This document shows positions 1 through 10,400 of a stretch of DNA of 64,000 nt, in pieces. A program made the position numbers and the translations under genes. The DNA is taken from assembly GCF_040054535.1 (NCBI RefSeq), contig NC_090796.1, forward strand, positions 12,365,501-12,429,500, written 5' to 3'. Each line of letters begins with the position of its first letter. The stretch's first letter is position 1. Source of the DNA: Antennarius striatus. Taxonomy: Eukaryota > Chordata > Actinopteri > Lophiiformes > Antennariidae. The notes under the pieces were generated by a model. The model saw only the letters and a program-made list of their open reading frames with translations, made no database searches and was not told the DNA's origin.

Positions 1-61
1 TAGGGTGTTGCATGTGCAAATAATTTTTTTGTTAAAAATGACTCACAATTTCCTGGCTTAC

Positions 62-2132
62 CCTCTTGGCAGCACATTTGAATCCAGTCCTTTTGTCCCG
101 AACACAGAATACATCACCATATGAGCCATTCTGTATGTGATGAAGAATGCTGTACTCCTCTCCCTCCCTGTACTGAGACCTGCTGGGCTGGAGTTGCTGA
201 GGGGCCCAAAAGAAGAGATCGAAGATCGAAGCATCATTTATAAACTGTAAATACACTCTGTGACATCGTAGCAGGTGATTTGTGATCACTGAATGAACAA
301 TGAATCTGAGTTCTTCAAAGCTGCCTTGTTTTGCTGCCTCCAAATTACCAAATAAAAATTTGTATAATAGTCCCAAATAAAAAAAATTTCAGGAAACATC
401 TTTTGGGTTCTGCTTTGTACTTCACCTGCTTGTTTAGCCCAAACTCTACATTCATTTGATGGTATTGGTTGTGGCAATTTAAGGGTCCAGAATTTTTGGA
501 GCATGACCTTTTTAAAGGTCATGCCTTACTTCTTCTTTTTTTTATTATTTATTATGTATAATACCAGATTAGTGTAATTTTTATTGTGTCATGGCTGGAT
601 GCTGTGTGGAAACTCATGAACAGTAGAGTTTGGTGTTCATGGCTTCTAAAAGGCTTAAGACGTATGCAGTTATTACAGGCCCAAAAAGAAAATAGTTCAT
701 ATACGTATATAGACTGGATATGAATGTCTTACATAATGAAATAGGAGTCCTTCATTGAGAGATTTGCTGGTCTTCCACTCTTTTATTAAATCTCTGAAGA
801 CTGGTGAAATGGGTGGCTTTGGCATCTGTGTCACTTTCCCTCTGAGGAGGCCTAAAACTTTGTCAGCCTCACTCATGTCAGCAAAACCGACGGCATCCTG
901 AGATGCGTTCATAGCATTTAGGGCATAGGTGGAGTCTGACATTCCTAGCAGGCTTTGCCCACGCCCTGCAGATCCAGAATCCCGGTCACCATGAGAGGCG
1001 GGGTCAAAACCAGACACAAGCATCAGGTCAAAGGTCAAATCTGACATTCTGGCTTCAACTCCAAAGTTATCTGGTGGTTGCACGCCATCTTCTACACAGC
1101 AGGATGAGTCTGACTCACTTTCCTGTGTGCAAACAGATTCAGAGTCCCATTCCAGGCCACAATCCGAGTCTGACCCTCCTCTGTCATCAGTGTTGTACAT
1201 TGTGCACCGTGATCTGTCTTGGTCCTCTAACTGTGGTGCATCTTCAATTACTTCGATACACTTACACACATCTGCACAGCTGCAGCCCTCATATAAGGAG
1301 AACTGCAGGTCTCCATGTCTGCAGGAGTGCGACACTGAGTCCGTAAACTGAGGAGGTGGTGGTATGATCTCAACAGATGAGCTCATCTCTCTTTCTGCTG
1401 ATTTCAGCCAATCAATCTCCTGCACCCAGAGACCTTGGATAATTGGTGGCTCCTCCCCTCCCTCTGTCCTGTGTCTTCCAATTTTCCAGCGTTGTTTCCT
1501 CGGGAGGTGGCGTTGAGGGAGTTTGATGGCCACATCTGACTCCTCATCGGTGTCACTCGTGAATGTAGTTTCTTTGCTGTAAGACCTGCAAATTAGATGA
1601 TATGTGGCATGTGGAAACTGGTGCCTTCCCATAAAGCATTTCACAACACATGATGACGGCAGTTTGGAATCATATTCTGAGGTACCTGTGCCTTCTGAGC
1701 ATCTGAGAGCTTGTGTAAGGGCACTGTGTGTCAGTGGGGCTGAACTCCTGGAAATCTTCTCCTGGCACAGACAAATATGAAGACGTAAACATCCTATAAT
1801 ACAACTAGATACCATATATGGCCTGTAAATTGTCTACTTTCTTACATTTATCAACATTTAAAAGGAGGGAGAACGGTAACCTTACTCTCTGCTTGTGCCA
1901 CTATGGACACTCGTAGGTCCTCCATGGACACTTTACGCCCCTCTTCAATCACATGTTTGGCTGTGCCGTGTTGCATCGCCCGACTCAGATGGGGTGCGAT
2001 GGCTTGAACCAGCGACTCCCGTTCCTCCTCACATCCTTGGCTGGTGTCCTCCTTATCATGAAATGAGAGTCCTTCTCCTCCAGCAACTATGACAAATGGT
2101 GTGTTGGGATTAAACATCCGTGGTATGGCCAT
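62..2132 (-). CDS. map3k14: NF-kB-inducing kinase (MAP3K14/NIK), 5' part, partial
   Basis: Serine/threonine kinase that activates IKK-alpha in non-canonical NF-kB signalling in the cytosol. Three coding exons are visible, all phase 0: 2132-1881 (start; acceptor after 2170 gives a short 5' UTR), 1761-733 and 196-62, together 472 codons without a stop; the rest of the kinase lies beyond the left edge. Residues 75-81 read VSIVAQA, matching the TRAF3-binding motif ISIIAQA of mammalian NIK. Residues about 85-427 are low-similarity and rich in Ser/Asp/Glu. The third exon opens the kinase domain: QYREGEEY aligns with the human YREE segment, followed by a glycine loop QNGSYGDV (449-456) and the ATP-binding Lys471 in FKCAAKR. 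The first glycine of the loop is replaced by Gln. The donor at 1880/1881 (AAG|GTTACC) is weak but is the one that keeps phase. Identity is confident; exon edges are my reading of splice sites. Confidence 0.88.
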
Positions 2133-2912
2133 GTCTCTGTCACTGTTTGTGTGTATCTACACCGGGATCACTGGAAAAGAAGATGAACAAAGTTTTGTAA
2201 AATTATTAAAACACATCATTTGTGCTGCATTTTGGGAGTCAGATGTTGTAACGTCCAGTCCGGCATGAGGCCAACTGACTAACAGTGGCATGACGAAAAA
2301 ACAAGAAAAGCACTATGTTGAAAACTTCAGCTGTGATTGTGACCATTAATGTTGCTTCTTCCACCCATTTGTTCTTCAATCATCTTCCTGAGAGGGGTTT
2401 AAGGGTTCTGCACACCATTTTGGCTGCTTCTACAACTGAACTCCTATACACAGACCTCATATGCTGCTCCTTGAAAACGCTTGAGACACTCTTCCATCTT
2501 GGGGGTCTTATCCCCTAAAGCTCCTATGACCTCACCTTCGTTACCAGTTTTGCTTTGACCATGCACACCAGTATCTATGTGTGACTCATTGAGTCATGAG
2601 TTGGGCTGCCTAGTCTTGAGGTCTTGAACTTGACCTCCATGTGGTATCATTGACCCTGATCACTTGTGTTAGCATCACCTCAGAGGCTCACATGTCAATG
2701 GTCTGTTGTAGGTGAGGCATCATACCTCTGGGTTCTCCAGCCCCTCCCCCACTATCAAAAGAATACAGTAAAGGTGAACTGATAACTTGAAACTGACAGT
2801 AGGTGTGATGATTTGTCTTCCTATCTGACTTGGCGATGACCCCACCCACCCCTCATTTTTGGAGAGTTGAAAATAGTTTCAAATGATCTATTCTACAGCA
2901 TAAAGAGCTAAA

Positions 2913-4266
2913 TTAAACAGCTAATGTAAAAGTGACATTTTGATGTGTTGGCATTGGCCCTGGGTTGGGCATAAATGAGTGGATACCAGTAGTGAGCCTG
3001 GCAAGGTGAGTATAAATAGCATGCAGAGATTTGGCACGCAGAGAAGCAGCCGCATGCTTTCCACTGAGGGCGACCAGCTGTCGGAGTCTCTCTTCCTTGA
3101 CACTCTCCATGTCGACAGCAGAAACTGGGGGATCAAAACACTCACACTTCCACATAAAGACAGTCGTGAAGCCCGCAAACACATCCTGGAGGGTGGATGA
3201 GTTATCATATAATAGTGTTTGTGTCACATAACGACTGACAACGCCAAAAACAGACAGCAACCCAAAGCTGTTTGAAGCAATCCATTGGACTTTAAAGATG
3301 TTTCTTGAAGACGTTTTGCCTCTCATCCAAAAGACTTCTTATCCAAGAGACTTCAGAACTGAAGAAGTCTCTTGGATGAGGGGCAAAAAGTCTTCAAGAA
3401 ACTGTCTTAAAGTCCAGTGGATTGATTTAAACAGCTTTGGATAACCATGGCCTGGATAACTGAGAACCTATAGGACATAACACTGACAGAAACATTACAA
3501 ATATCTGCACCTGAGCGGAAGACATTTCTAAAAGATAAGGCAACTGTTTCAAACTATAATTTGATTTCACAAGTACAAAAGTAACACCTTTATCATGTTT
3601 TAATAAATCTCCTCAGGATATATTGACCGCTAATTTCATCATCCAAACACTGGTAAATGCCACTCATCCCATGGTGCACCGCTAGCAACACTTCCTGTTT
3701 GCAATACAGCCCCTTCCCTTGTTACTAACTGGTCTGAGTACAAATACACAAGTAATGCTGTGAGGTATAATTGACATAATTGCACTTTGAATATATAACT
3801 TTAAGCTTCTTTTAACTCACTTTTCTCTGAAGAGATCTGATGTGGTTTAAATGATGCGGGACGCAGTTACATTTACTTAATAGAATGTGAAGTATTTAAA
3901 TGGACTCCATGTATTTGAAGTACATTAAAATAACTGTGTAACTGATACAAGCACTTTGATGCTTTAAGTTTGTGCCAGTATTTTTAAGTCATTACTTTTA
4001 CTCATGTATCAGAATCAGACGTACTTCTGCCACCACTGTCTGAGACAGAAAACACCTCCAGTAAAACAAACCCAGGCTGACGGTGTGGTTTTAAGTTCCA
4101 GCAAGGTGAAACTCTGCACCCAAGGAGCACAATACCTCAGATGGTCGATCAGCTGCTCCTGTCTTGTATCGAGTTCAGGTGAAGTCGCTCCGGTGATCTT
4201 GAAGAAAGAGAACAAAAGTTTCCTGACTCTCCTTCTCACTGTTTGCACTGTGTCGTGGGTGTCCAA
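2913..4266 (-). CDS. Unidentified two-exon gene model, about 150 aa
   Basis: I do not recognise this protein. Exon A is 4266-4136, starting at an ATG in fair context (ttggATGG) and ending at CTGAG|GTATTG. Exon B is 3234-2913, beginning after a pyrimidine-containing acceptor ending gttgtcag and running open to a stop. The phases fit (A ends with two bases of a codon, B supplies one), giving 150 residues. The predicted protein is mostly amphipathic and helical, with basic residues near the N-terminus (TVRRRVRKLL) and charged stretches in the second half (DMESVKEERLRQL). No signal peptide, membrane span or catalytic motif is evident. The 901-base intron contains a foldback repeat. It lies upstream of map3k14 on the same strand. 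No polyadenylation signal was found just downstream, so it could be a pseudogene, part of a larger gene, or chance ORFs. Confidence 0.3.
3262..3440. repeat. Foldback (inverted-repeat) element
   Basis: The stretch is a near-perfect palindrome of about 179 bases. The left end ccaaagctgtttgaa is mirrored by ttaaacagctttgg at the right end, and the inner arms pair through the segment gaagtctcttggatgag. The centre is near 3350. The sequence resembles a repeat often seen dispersed in teleost genomes, including the flank that continues rightwards to about 3475 (ggataaccatggcctgga). It lies in the intron of the unidentified two-exon model and also creates an ORF extension at 3235-3326 that should not be read as coding. 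Confidence 0.75.
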
Positions 4267-6700
4267 GTGTAACCTACCGGCTTTCTGCCCCCGCAGGCTC
4301 TGGTGATTGGTTGGCCGTGTGTGAATTATGAGTTCTTACACCTCAGTCCTTCTGACCCACCACCCACACACAGTCGCCTCCAAAAACTCTGGATGCATAC
4401 ATTAGATGCCAACACTGACACCCAGGTCCTGTATCTCAGCCACTTCATGATGACAATTTCATTTTATGATTTATATTTTTTATCCTTATTATTTTGATTT
4501 GAATCAGACAATGATCTATAGTAATTTCATGCATTCAATTAGTGTAACATCTAATAACAAGTACAAGCTATTGAGAAACAGTCATTTCAAAACTGTAGTT
4601 AATTAGTATATCTTAGTTAAATGTGCTATTGATGTAATTATTGCAGCAACACATTTTGAATGTACATAAAATCTTGGTATGAGTTAAACACTGATTTATT
4701 TTAAGGGAGAGCTGTGACTGGATGTTTCCACATGGATGTACAGTATGTACAATTAAGGAACTTAGTTTTTGATCAGTTTTTGGCTTTACTTTTAAAAAAA
4801 AAAAAAAGATTATGACTAGTGTAAACCAGTTAAAATCCGTTCCTCCTGACCCAAACCAATTTCAGCGCACCAATATCTGTCCAAACCGGATTAGAATCTA
4901 CCAGATATAAAAAACCTTTGTAGATTGTAGTACCTTTGTTTGTAGTTAATTGGTCCACATATTCTTGTAAAATTGTTAAGACAATAGAGGATATCAGGAA
5001 AAATAAATATATGTTATAATTTTTGGACCAAATTTAGATATAAAGTATCATTTTTAAGTTTATGCTAACCAATTTCAAATACAGTCAATCTTAACTTTGT
5101 TCTGACGTCATGAACTGCAATAAGAATAAACTCAAATAGTACATAGTAATATGAAAAATAATAATAACCAATGATAAATCAACAGTTGGTCAATCGATCA
5201 GTTCCGCTTCCTGTCCACCAACACATTTGTTGTCCCCAACAGAGACCCAAATTTATACATTCCTGTGGGAATTGGAAAAATACCAGAGAAGGGAGTGTAG
5301 AAATGTTCTATGTGTGTGCGTGTGTGATTTAGGGTGGAGGGTCCCTCTCCCTGGCAACATGTGAATGGGATCAGTGGCCAACCAATAGTGGGGCTGAGAA
5401 GGAAATTTACTAACACGTCAGTGGGTTTTTACCACTTCTTTCTCTCTGTGCTGTTGGTAAGACAAGTCTGCTATACATAGACGTGAAAAGTCTCAAAGAG
5501 GTGAAGGGGGTCACAGTTTCTGTCACAAGCTGTACATTCAACTATTGTATTAGTTAAATCAATATAAACTATAAACTTCAGACTTTTAATGTTTGTTTTT
5601 ATCAACATCTCTTTCACTCACTGTTTGGTGATGAAGGATGGTGATCACCGGATCAGCTACTTCCTTGCAAATTATTTCCAACAAAACACCATTATATGTT
5701 AACTGGACTGGACCATCTGACCTCATTTCCAGGAGAAGCAGCATGTGCTGGCTTTTGTTTGCAACTCAAGCAGAAGAGCCGCCATGTCTGTTTGTGACCA
5801 GTAGGGGGCAGATGATGAAGGAAAGCTGCTCCAGCAGCCCGGCAACACTCCCCTACCAAGCTGACAGTAAAGTGGGACACCACCACCCCACAGTTGTGTC
5901 TCCTCTCAGCTATCTTATGTTTACCCAGGTCGTCATAACAACATTCTGACAACGAGGAAGGTGGCGGTGGAGGGGGGCGGGGGAGCGGGGGCAACGGAAG
6001 TATGTGTGGGCCCCTCCAGTGAACGTCTGCACCTCCTGCCAAAGTTCAAGGATGACCTCAATAAATTTAATTATCACTCTGACCAAACTGATGGGTGGAG
6101 AACTTGATTTCACTCAAGTCTTTACACGCCTTCAGCACCCCCCACCCTCAATGAAATGCAAAGAGGGCAGAAAAAATACCACGGAAGCAAAATGAGTGTA
6201 TAAAAGTAGTGGTGACAACACGGTGTTGATTGTGAACATATGTTAAAACAGTTTACACCAGAATGGGTCCAGTCTTGACAGTTTATTACGCTTTAATTAA
6301 GACAGTCATGAAAGTGCCGTCATGTTTGCGAAGTTCCGCCAATGAGATTGGTTGTATTTTAAAGTCCCAACAAATAGATCCGACTCAAGAGTTTGTTTTA
6401 TGTTCTCCGATCACTGAGCAAACCTTGTTTGTCTCAAAATATACCGTTCAGAGAAATCAAATCTGAACTGTTCCAAACTCAAATTCTTCATCACAGGACT
6501 GAATGAGAGAAGAAACACGTTATTTCTATCTTCTATCACCATTCCTGAGATGCCAGGGAATCTCAGACAAACCCAGAATGGGAACACTGACTCAAGGGTT
6601 TTGGTATGATCAGTGAAAATGCTTTAAGCTGTAACGATTGTAATAAAAAATCACAAAATGCAAAGTGTTGCATAAAATCAAAGAGCCACAGATCTACTCC
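4267..6700. other. Intergenic spacer between the 2.9-4.3 kb model and grn
   Basis: No convincing exon was found in about 2.4 kb. ORFs up to about 116 codons exist but have low-complexity, frame-shadow composition. The contents are AT-rich DNA, a poly-A run near 4795-4807, a full palindromic CRE-like TGACGTCA at 5103-5110, and a short GC-rich patch at 5945-6000. Upstream non-coding exons of map3k14 could lie here or just before, but none can be assigned. Confidence 0.5.
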
Positions 6701-6714
6701 AGAAAAAAAAAAAC

Positions 6715-7427
6715 AACCTTGATGAGTTTATTTTATCAAATTACAATTTTCTTTTTCATTTAGAAAACCAACACAGGACAATCACTCCCAGAAAAAGCCA
6801 AAAAACCACCAAACCCATTGCAGAAGTATCCATTTTTCTTACTGTCAATAAAAAGAAAAGACCAAAACTGACAATGAGTTAATCTCTAAAACACACTGGG
6901 CAACATTGAATTCCTTCATCAATACAAACTCTCACTTTGTGGTTTGATTCAAGTACCAAACGTGCATTAATTGAGAAAAACAAAATATGGATGGACTTTG
7001 TTTTGATCACTTAATATCTGTTGTTAAGAGAAATGAAAACATTTTTTAGAAACACACTCCAAATTTTTACTTTCAGTCCTTCCTGTACTTTCAGTGTTGT
7101 ATCGTTGTCATTCTTATTTCAAAGAAGTAGGTGTGATGATGATGATGATGAGTTACGTTTTCAGTGAAAAACACACACAAATAAAAACCCCTGCGCATTG
7201 TTTTTCACTTCAAGGCAACATTTTGAAATTCATAGCAAAGGACTTCATTAATGACAGATGATTGAAGCAGACATGTGTTCCTTGTGCCAAGGCCCCTCCC
7301 CTGGAACACTCAGGGGCACAAAAATGTAGTTTAATGTTCTTCCAGAGTTGAGGAAATTTAACAGTGAGTAATGGGAATAAAGAACTTGTCATCCACGGAC
7401 AAAATGAGCTACGGCGACTTTGTGGAT
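6715..7427 (-). other. grn: grn 3' UTR (inferred)
   Basis: This AT-rich stretch follows the TAA at 7428. A canonical AATAAA on the minus strand lies at 6732-6727, the first good signal downstream of the stop, so the mRNA probably ends near 6710. A short GAT trinucleotide run is at 7136-7150. The end point is an inference from the signal only. Confidence 0.5.
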
Positions 7428-10400
7428 TTAAAGTCTTTCTTTATGTCTTCTGAAAAAAGTGTCCCAGGTCAAGCGGCTCTGCAGAGTGCAACCTCCAGAC
7501 CGGAGGTCACAGGAGTGTCCTGCAGGACAGCAGCGCTTTGAGTCTGCGCAGCAGACGGCCTGCCGGAGGAAGGAGATGCAGTTAGATTCAGTCGTTCAGG
7601 AGTTTCATTCTATAATTTTTGACTATCACAAAATCAGAAGCACATAGCTTTGACTCAAACATTGCCTCCTCCTCCTGGATCAGGTTTCATTTTGACTTTA
7701 AGCCTTAATTTACTTTTGCAAACGAAGCTAAAGGCCAAAGCTGATTGCAGCATGATGTAAATCAGACCACTAGGTAACAAGTTGTGTAAAGCTAGCGCTA
7801 CTGGAAAATTTAAATTTGATTGAGCTGAGACTTATTTGAATCTTCCAATGTATATTTTATTAAATCATATTGATTTAATCCATCTCAGTTTCCCTGAGCA
7901 TTTGAGGAAAACAATTTAGATGTAAGGACTAATGAAGCTGATAAAATCTAAAGGGAATTTCAGCATGAGACAGAAGACAGGGAACCTTTAGATCATGTTG
8001 TCGAACAGAGGCGTAAGAAGAACTAAATCTAATTATCATTAAATCCTTGTTACCTACAAGACAATTAAGCAACACTAAACGCTCGTGTGAACCCACCCTT
8101 GGTGAAGGACAGCAGGCCCACGCTGAGGCTGAGATCTTGCAGCATGTGTTTTCCTTGGGGCAGAGAAACTCCCCCGTGCCGTCACATGCTACATACGCAT
8201 CGCCTTTGTCGTCTCCGGGCTCGGACTGTACTACTTTGCTCTGAAGGAGGGTGACAATGGGCACATGGCGTTTCTTCTTCTCGCATGTCCCGCTCTGCAT
8301 GTTGCAGGTGTAGGCCTGAGGACAGCAGTGAGTGTGATCCTCACAGCAAACCGCCTGAGAAGACAAAAGCAGAATAGTCAAATCTCCTTCCAAATATAGC
8401 AAAATATTTCAAGAAAATGTTTCCGTTGCACTTTGCCAGATTTTCTAAATACGCTTGCTTACAGAGAATAAAAAGACCTTACATGGGGTGAAGTCTGCGG
8501 TGTACAAACCTTAACTAAAGGACAGCAGCCCCACGCTCCGGTCGGCAGCTTACAGCAGGTCGTTCCTGACGGGCAGCTGGTTTTGTCGTCACATTTAATG
8601 TCCGTCACAGCGCTCAGTCCGGTCAGGGCGCTCAGGGCTGGGATCTTCTCCACCCAGGGCAGGCTCAGGACACCAGCCTTGTCGCAGGTCTGTTCAGCCA
8701 CATTACATGTGTAGCCATCAGGGCAGCAGTGCTCGTGATCGTTACAGCACACGGCCTGGAAAGTGAGAGAGACCAAACTGTTCCTCCTCGTCTGTTGACA
8801 TCTCATTTTATGACACTAATAGGTTTGAGTGTCTAAATTACAAAAATTATGTTCTTGACAAATCACCTTTATTTTACAGCTTCAAATAAATAGGAACCAT
8901 TAATCTCAGCTACCCTTTTCATGGAAATAAGCCAGTAAGGTGTAAATGAGCCATGACTCACACTGCTGTCTGCCATCTTTATGCCAGATAATTAAAAAAA
9001 AACAGGCCAAATTAATCTTGATATTATTCCGACTTGTGAAACACTCACACAACTACGTCTAAATTAGACACTTTTGTGCCAGAACACGAAAGATTTCAGC
9101 AGCTTTTTTGACAAGTGAAACAAGACATAAACAGCATGGAGCTACTTTAATTAGCTGGATCAGACGTATTTCCACCAAGATGATGTTGCATGTTGGCATT
9201 TATGTGGTCTAAGTTTAATTGCAGTTTAAAGTCAACATTAGCTGTGAAACTAACTTTTATGTTCTTACTGGGTGGAACTGAAATGCTCCTTGAAAGTTTT
9301 ATTAATGTCTTTTAGTTTTTATGCTCTTTTATGATCTTCCATGGGCGGCACGGTGGTGCAGTGGGTAGTGCTGTCGCCGCGCAGCAAGGCAGTTCAAGTC
9401 CCGCTCTGTGCGGAGTTTGCATGTTTTCCCCGTGTCTGTGTGGGTTCTCTCTGGGTTCTCTGGCTTCCTCCCACCTCCAAAAACATGCGCTTCAGGTTAA
9501 TTGGCCGCTCCAAATTGCCAGTAGTGTGAGTGTGAGTGTGAGCGTGCATGGTTGTCTGTTTATGTGTGGCTCTGCGGCGCACTGATGTCACGCCCAGAGT
9601 TTGCTACGCCTTACGCCCTAAACCAGCTGGGATAGGCTCTTGCTCTCCCTCACCTGCTATGGTGGTTAAAGCAGTTCGCAAGATGAATGATCTTATATTT
9701 TCGATACTTAATCAAAGAACTACATGCATTCCAGCATACAGTAGTCTTCAGTCTTTTGTTTGCCTTCACCTGTCCATTCCTCTTCTTATTTTTAACTAGA
9801 AAAATACAATAGATTTCTAGCTGCAGTGATGGCAGAAGTTAATGGTAGGCAGAATAATAGACAACAGTGTTCCTTTTCGTTTTTGAAGAAGCTCTGTGGC
9901 CTCACTTGCATGACTGTTGCAACCAATGTGAACAAAACACACTGTCGAACATTGTGCGATTGCAGGTGTGTTTGGAATGCATTGCAGTTGAACCTGTTCC
10001 CACTGAAGATTACAGCTGAGGAAGACACTGACCTGAGGTAAAGGACAGCAGGCCCACAGCCCAGTGTCTTTTTTACAGCAGGTGGAGCCTCGTGGACACA
10101 TTGTCTGCTTGTCACATTTCTCACTCTGCATCTCTGAGGTCACAGCAGGCACCTTGGCCACCCACTGGAGGGATGGTCGGAGACCTGACGGGTCATCGCA
10201 GGTTTCAGACTCCAGGTTACAGACGGTTCCGTGTTCACAGCAGTGGATGTGATCATCACAGCACACAGCCTGGCAGGAACATGCAACGCATAAACTTGTA
10301 TAAACCTGTATTTTTTCAGAATCCATCATCTTGTTGTGGTATCATCAGCTCTGCATTACCTGAGGCAGGGGGCAGCAGGCCCATTGTCCACTTGCTGATT

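Noticed and set aside
697..1815. One continuous 372-codon ORF with its own ATG
   Set aside because: Only 733-1761 is exon. The first residues come from reading through the upstream intron and the last from reading past the donor at 732.
5692..6113. Minus-strand ORFs with a Pro run and Cys pairs
   Set aside because: Low-complexity GC-rich DNA (5945-6000) explains the Pro run; no domain, splice-site pair or start context supports a gene.
9331..9799. Short Cys/Ser-rich ORFs on both strands inside grn
   Set aside because: They lie in the dispersed GGCGGCACGGTGG repeat, lack splice support and do not resemble granulin modules.
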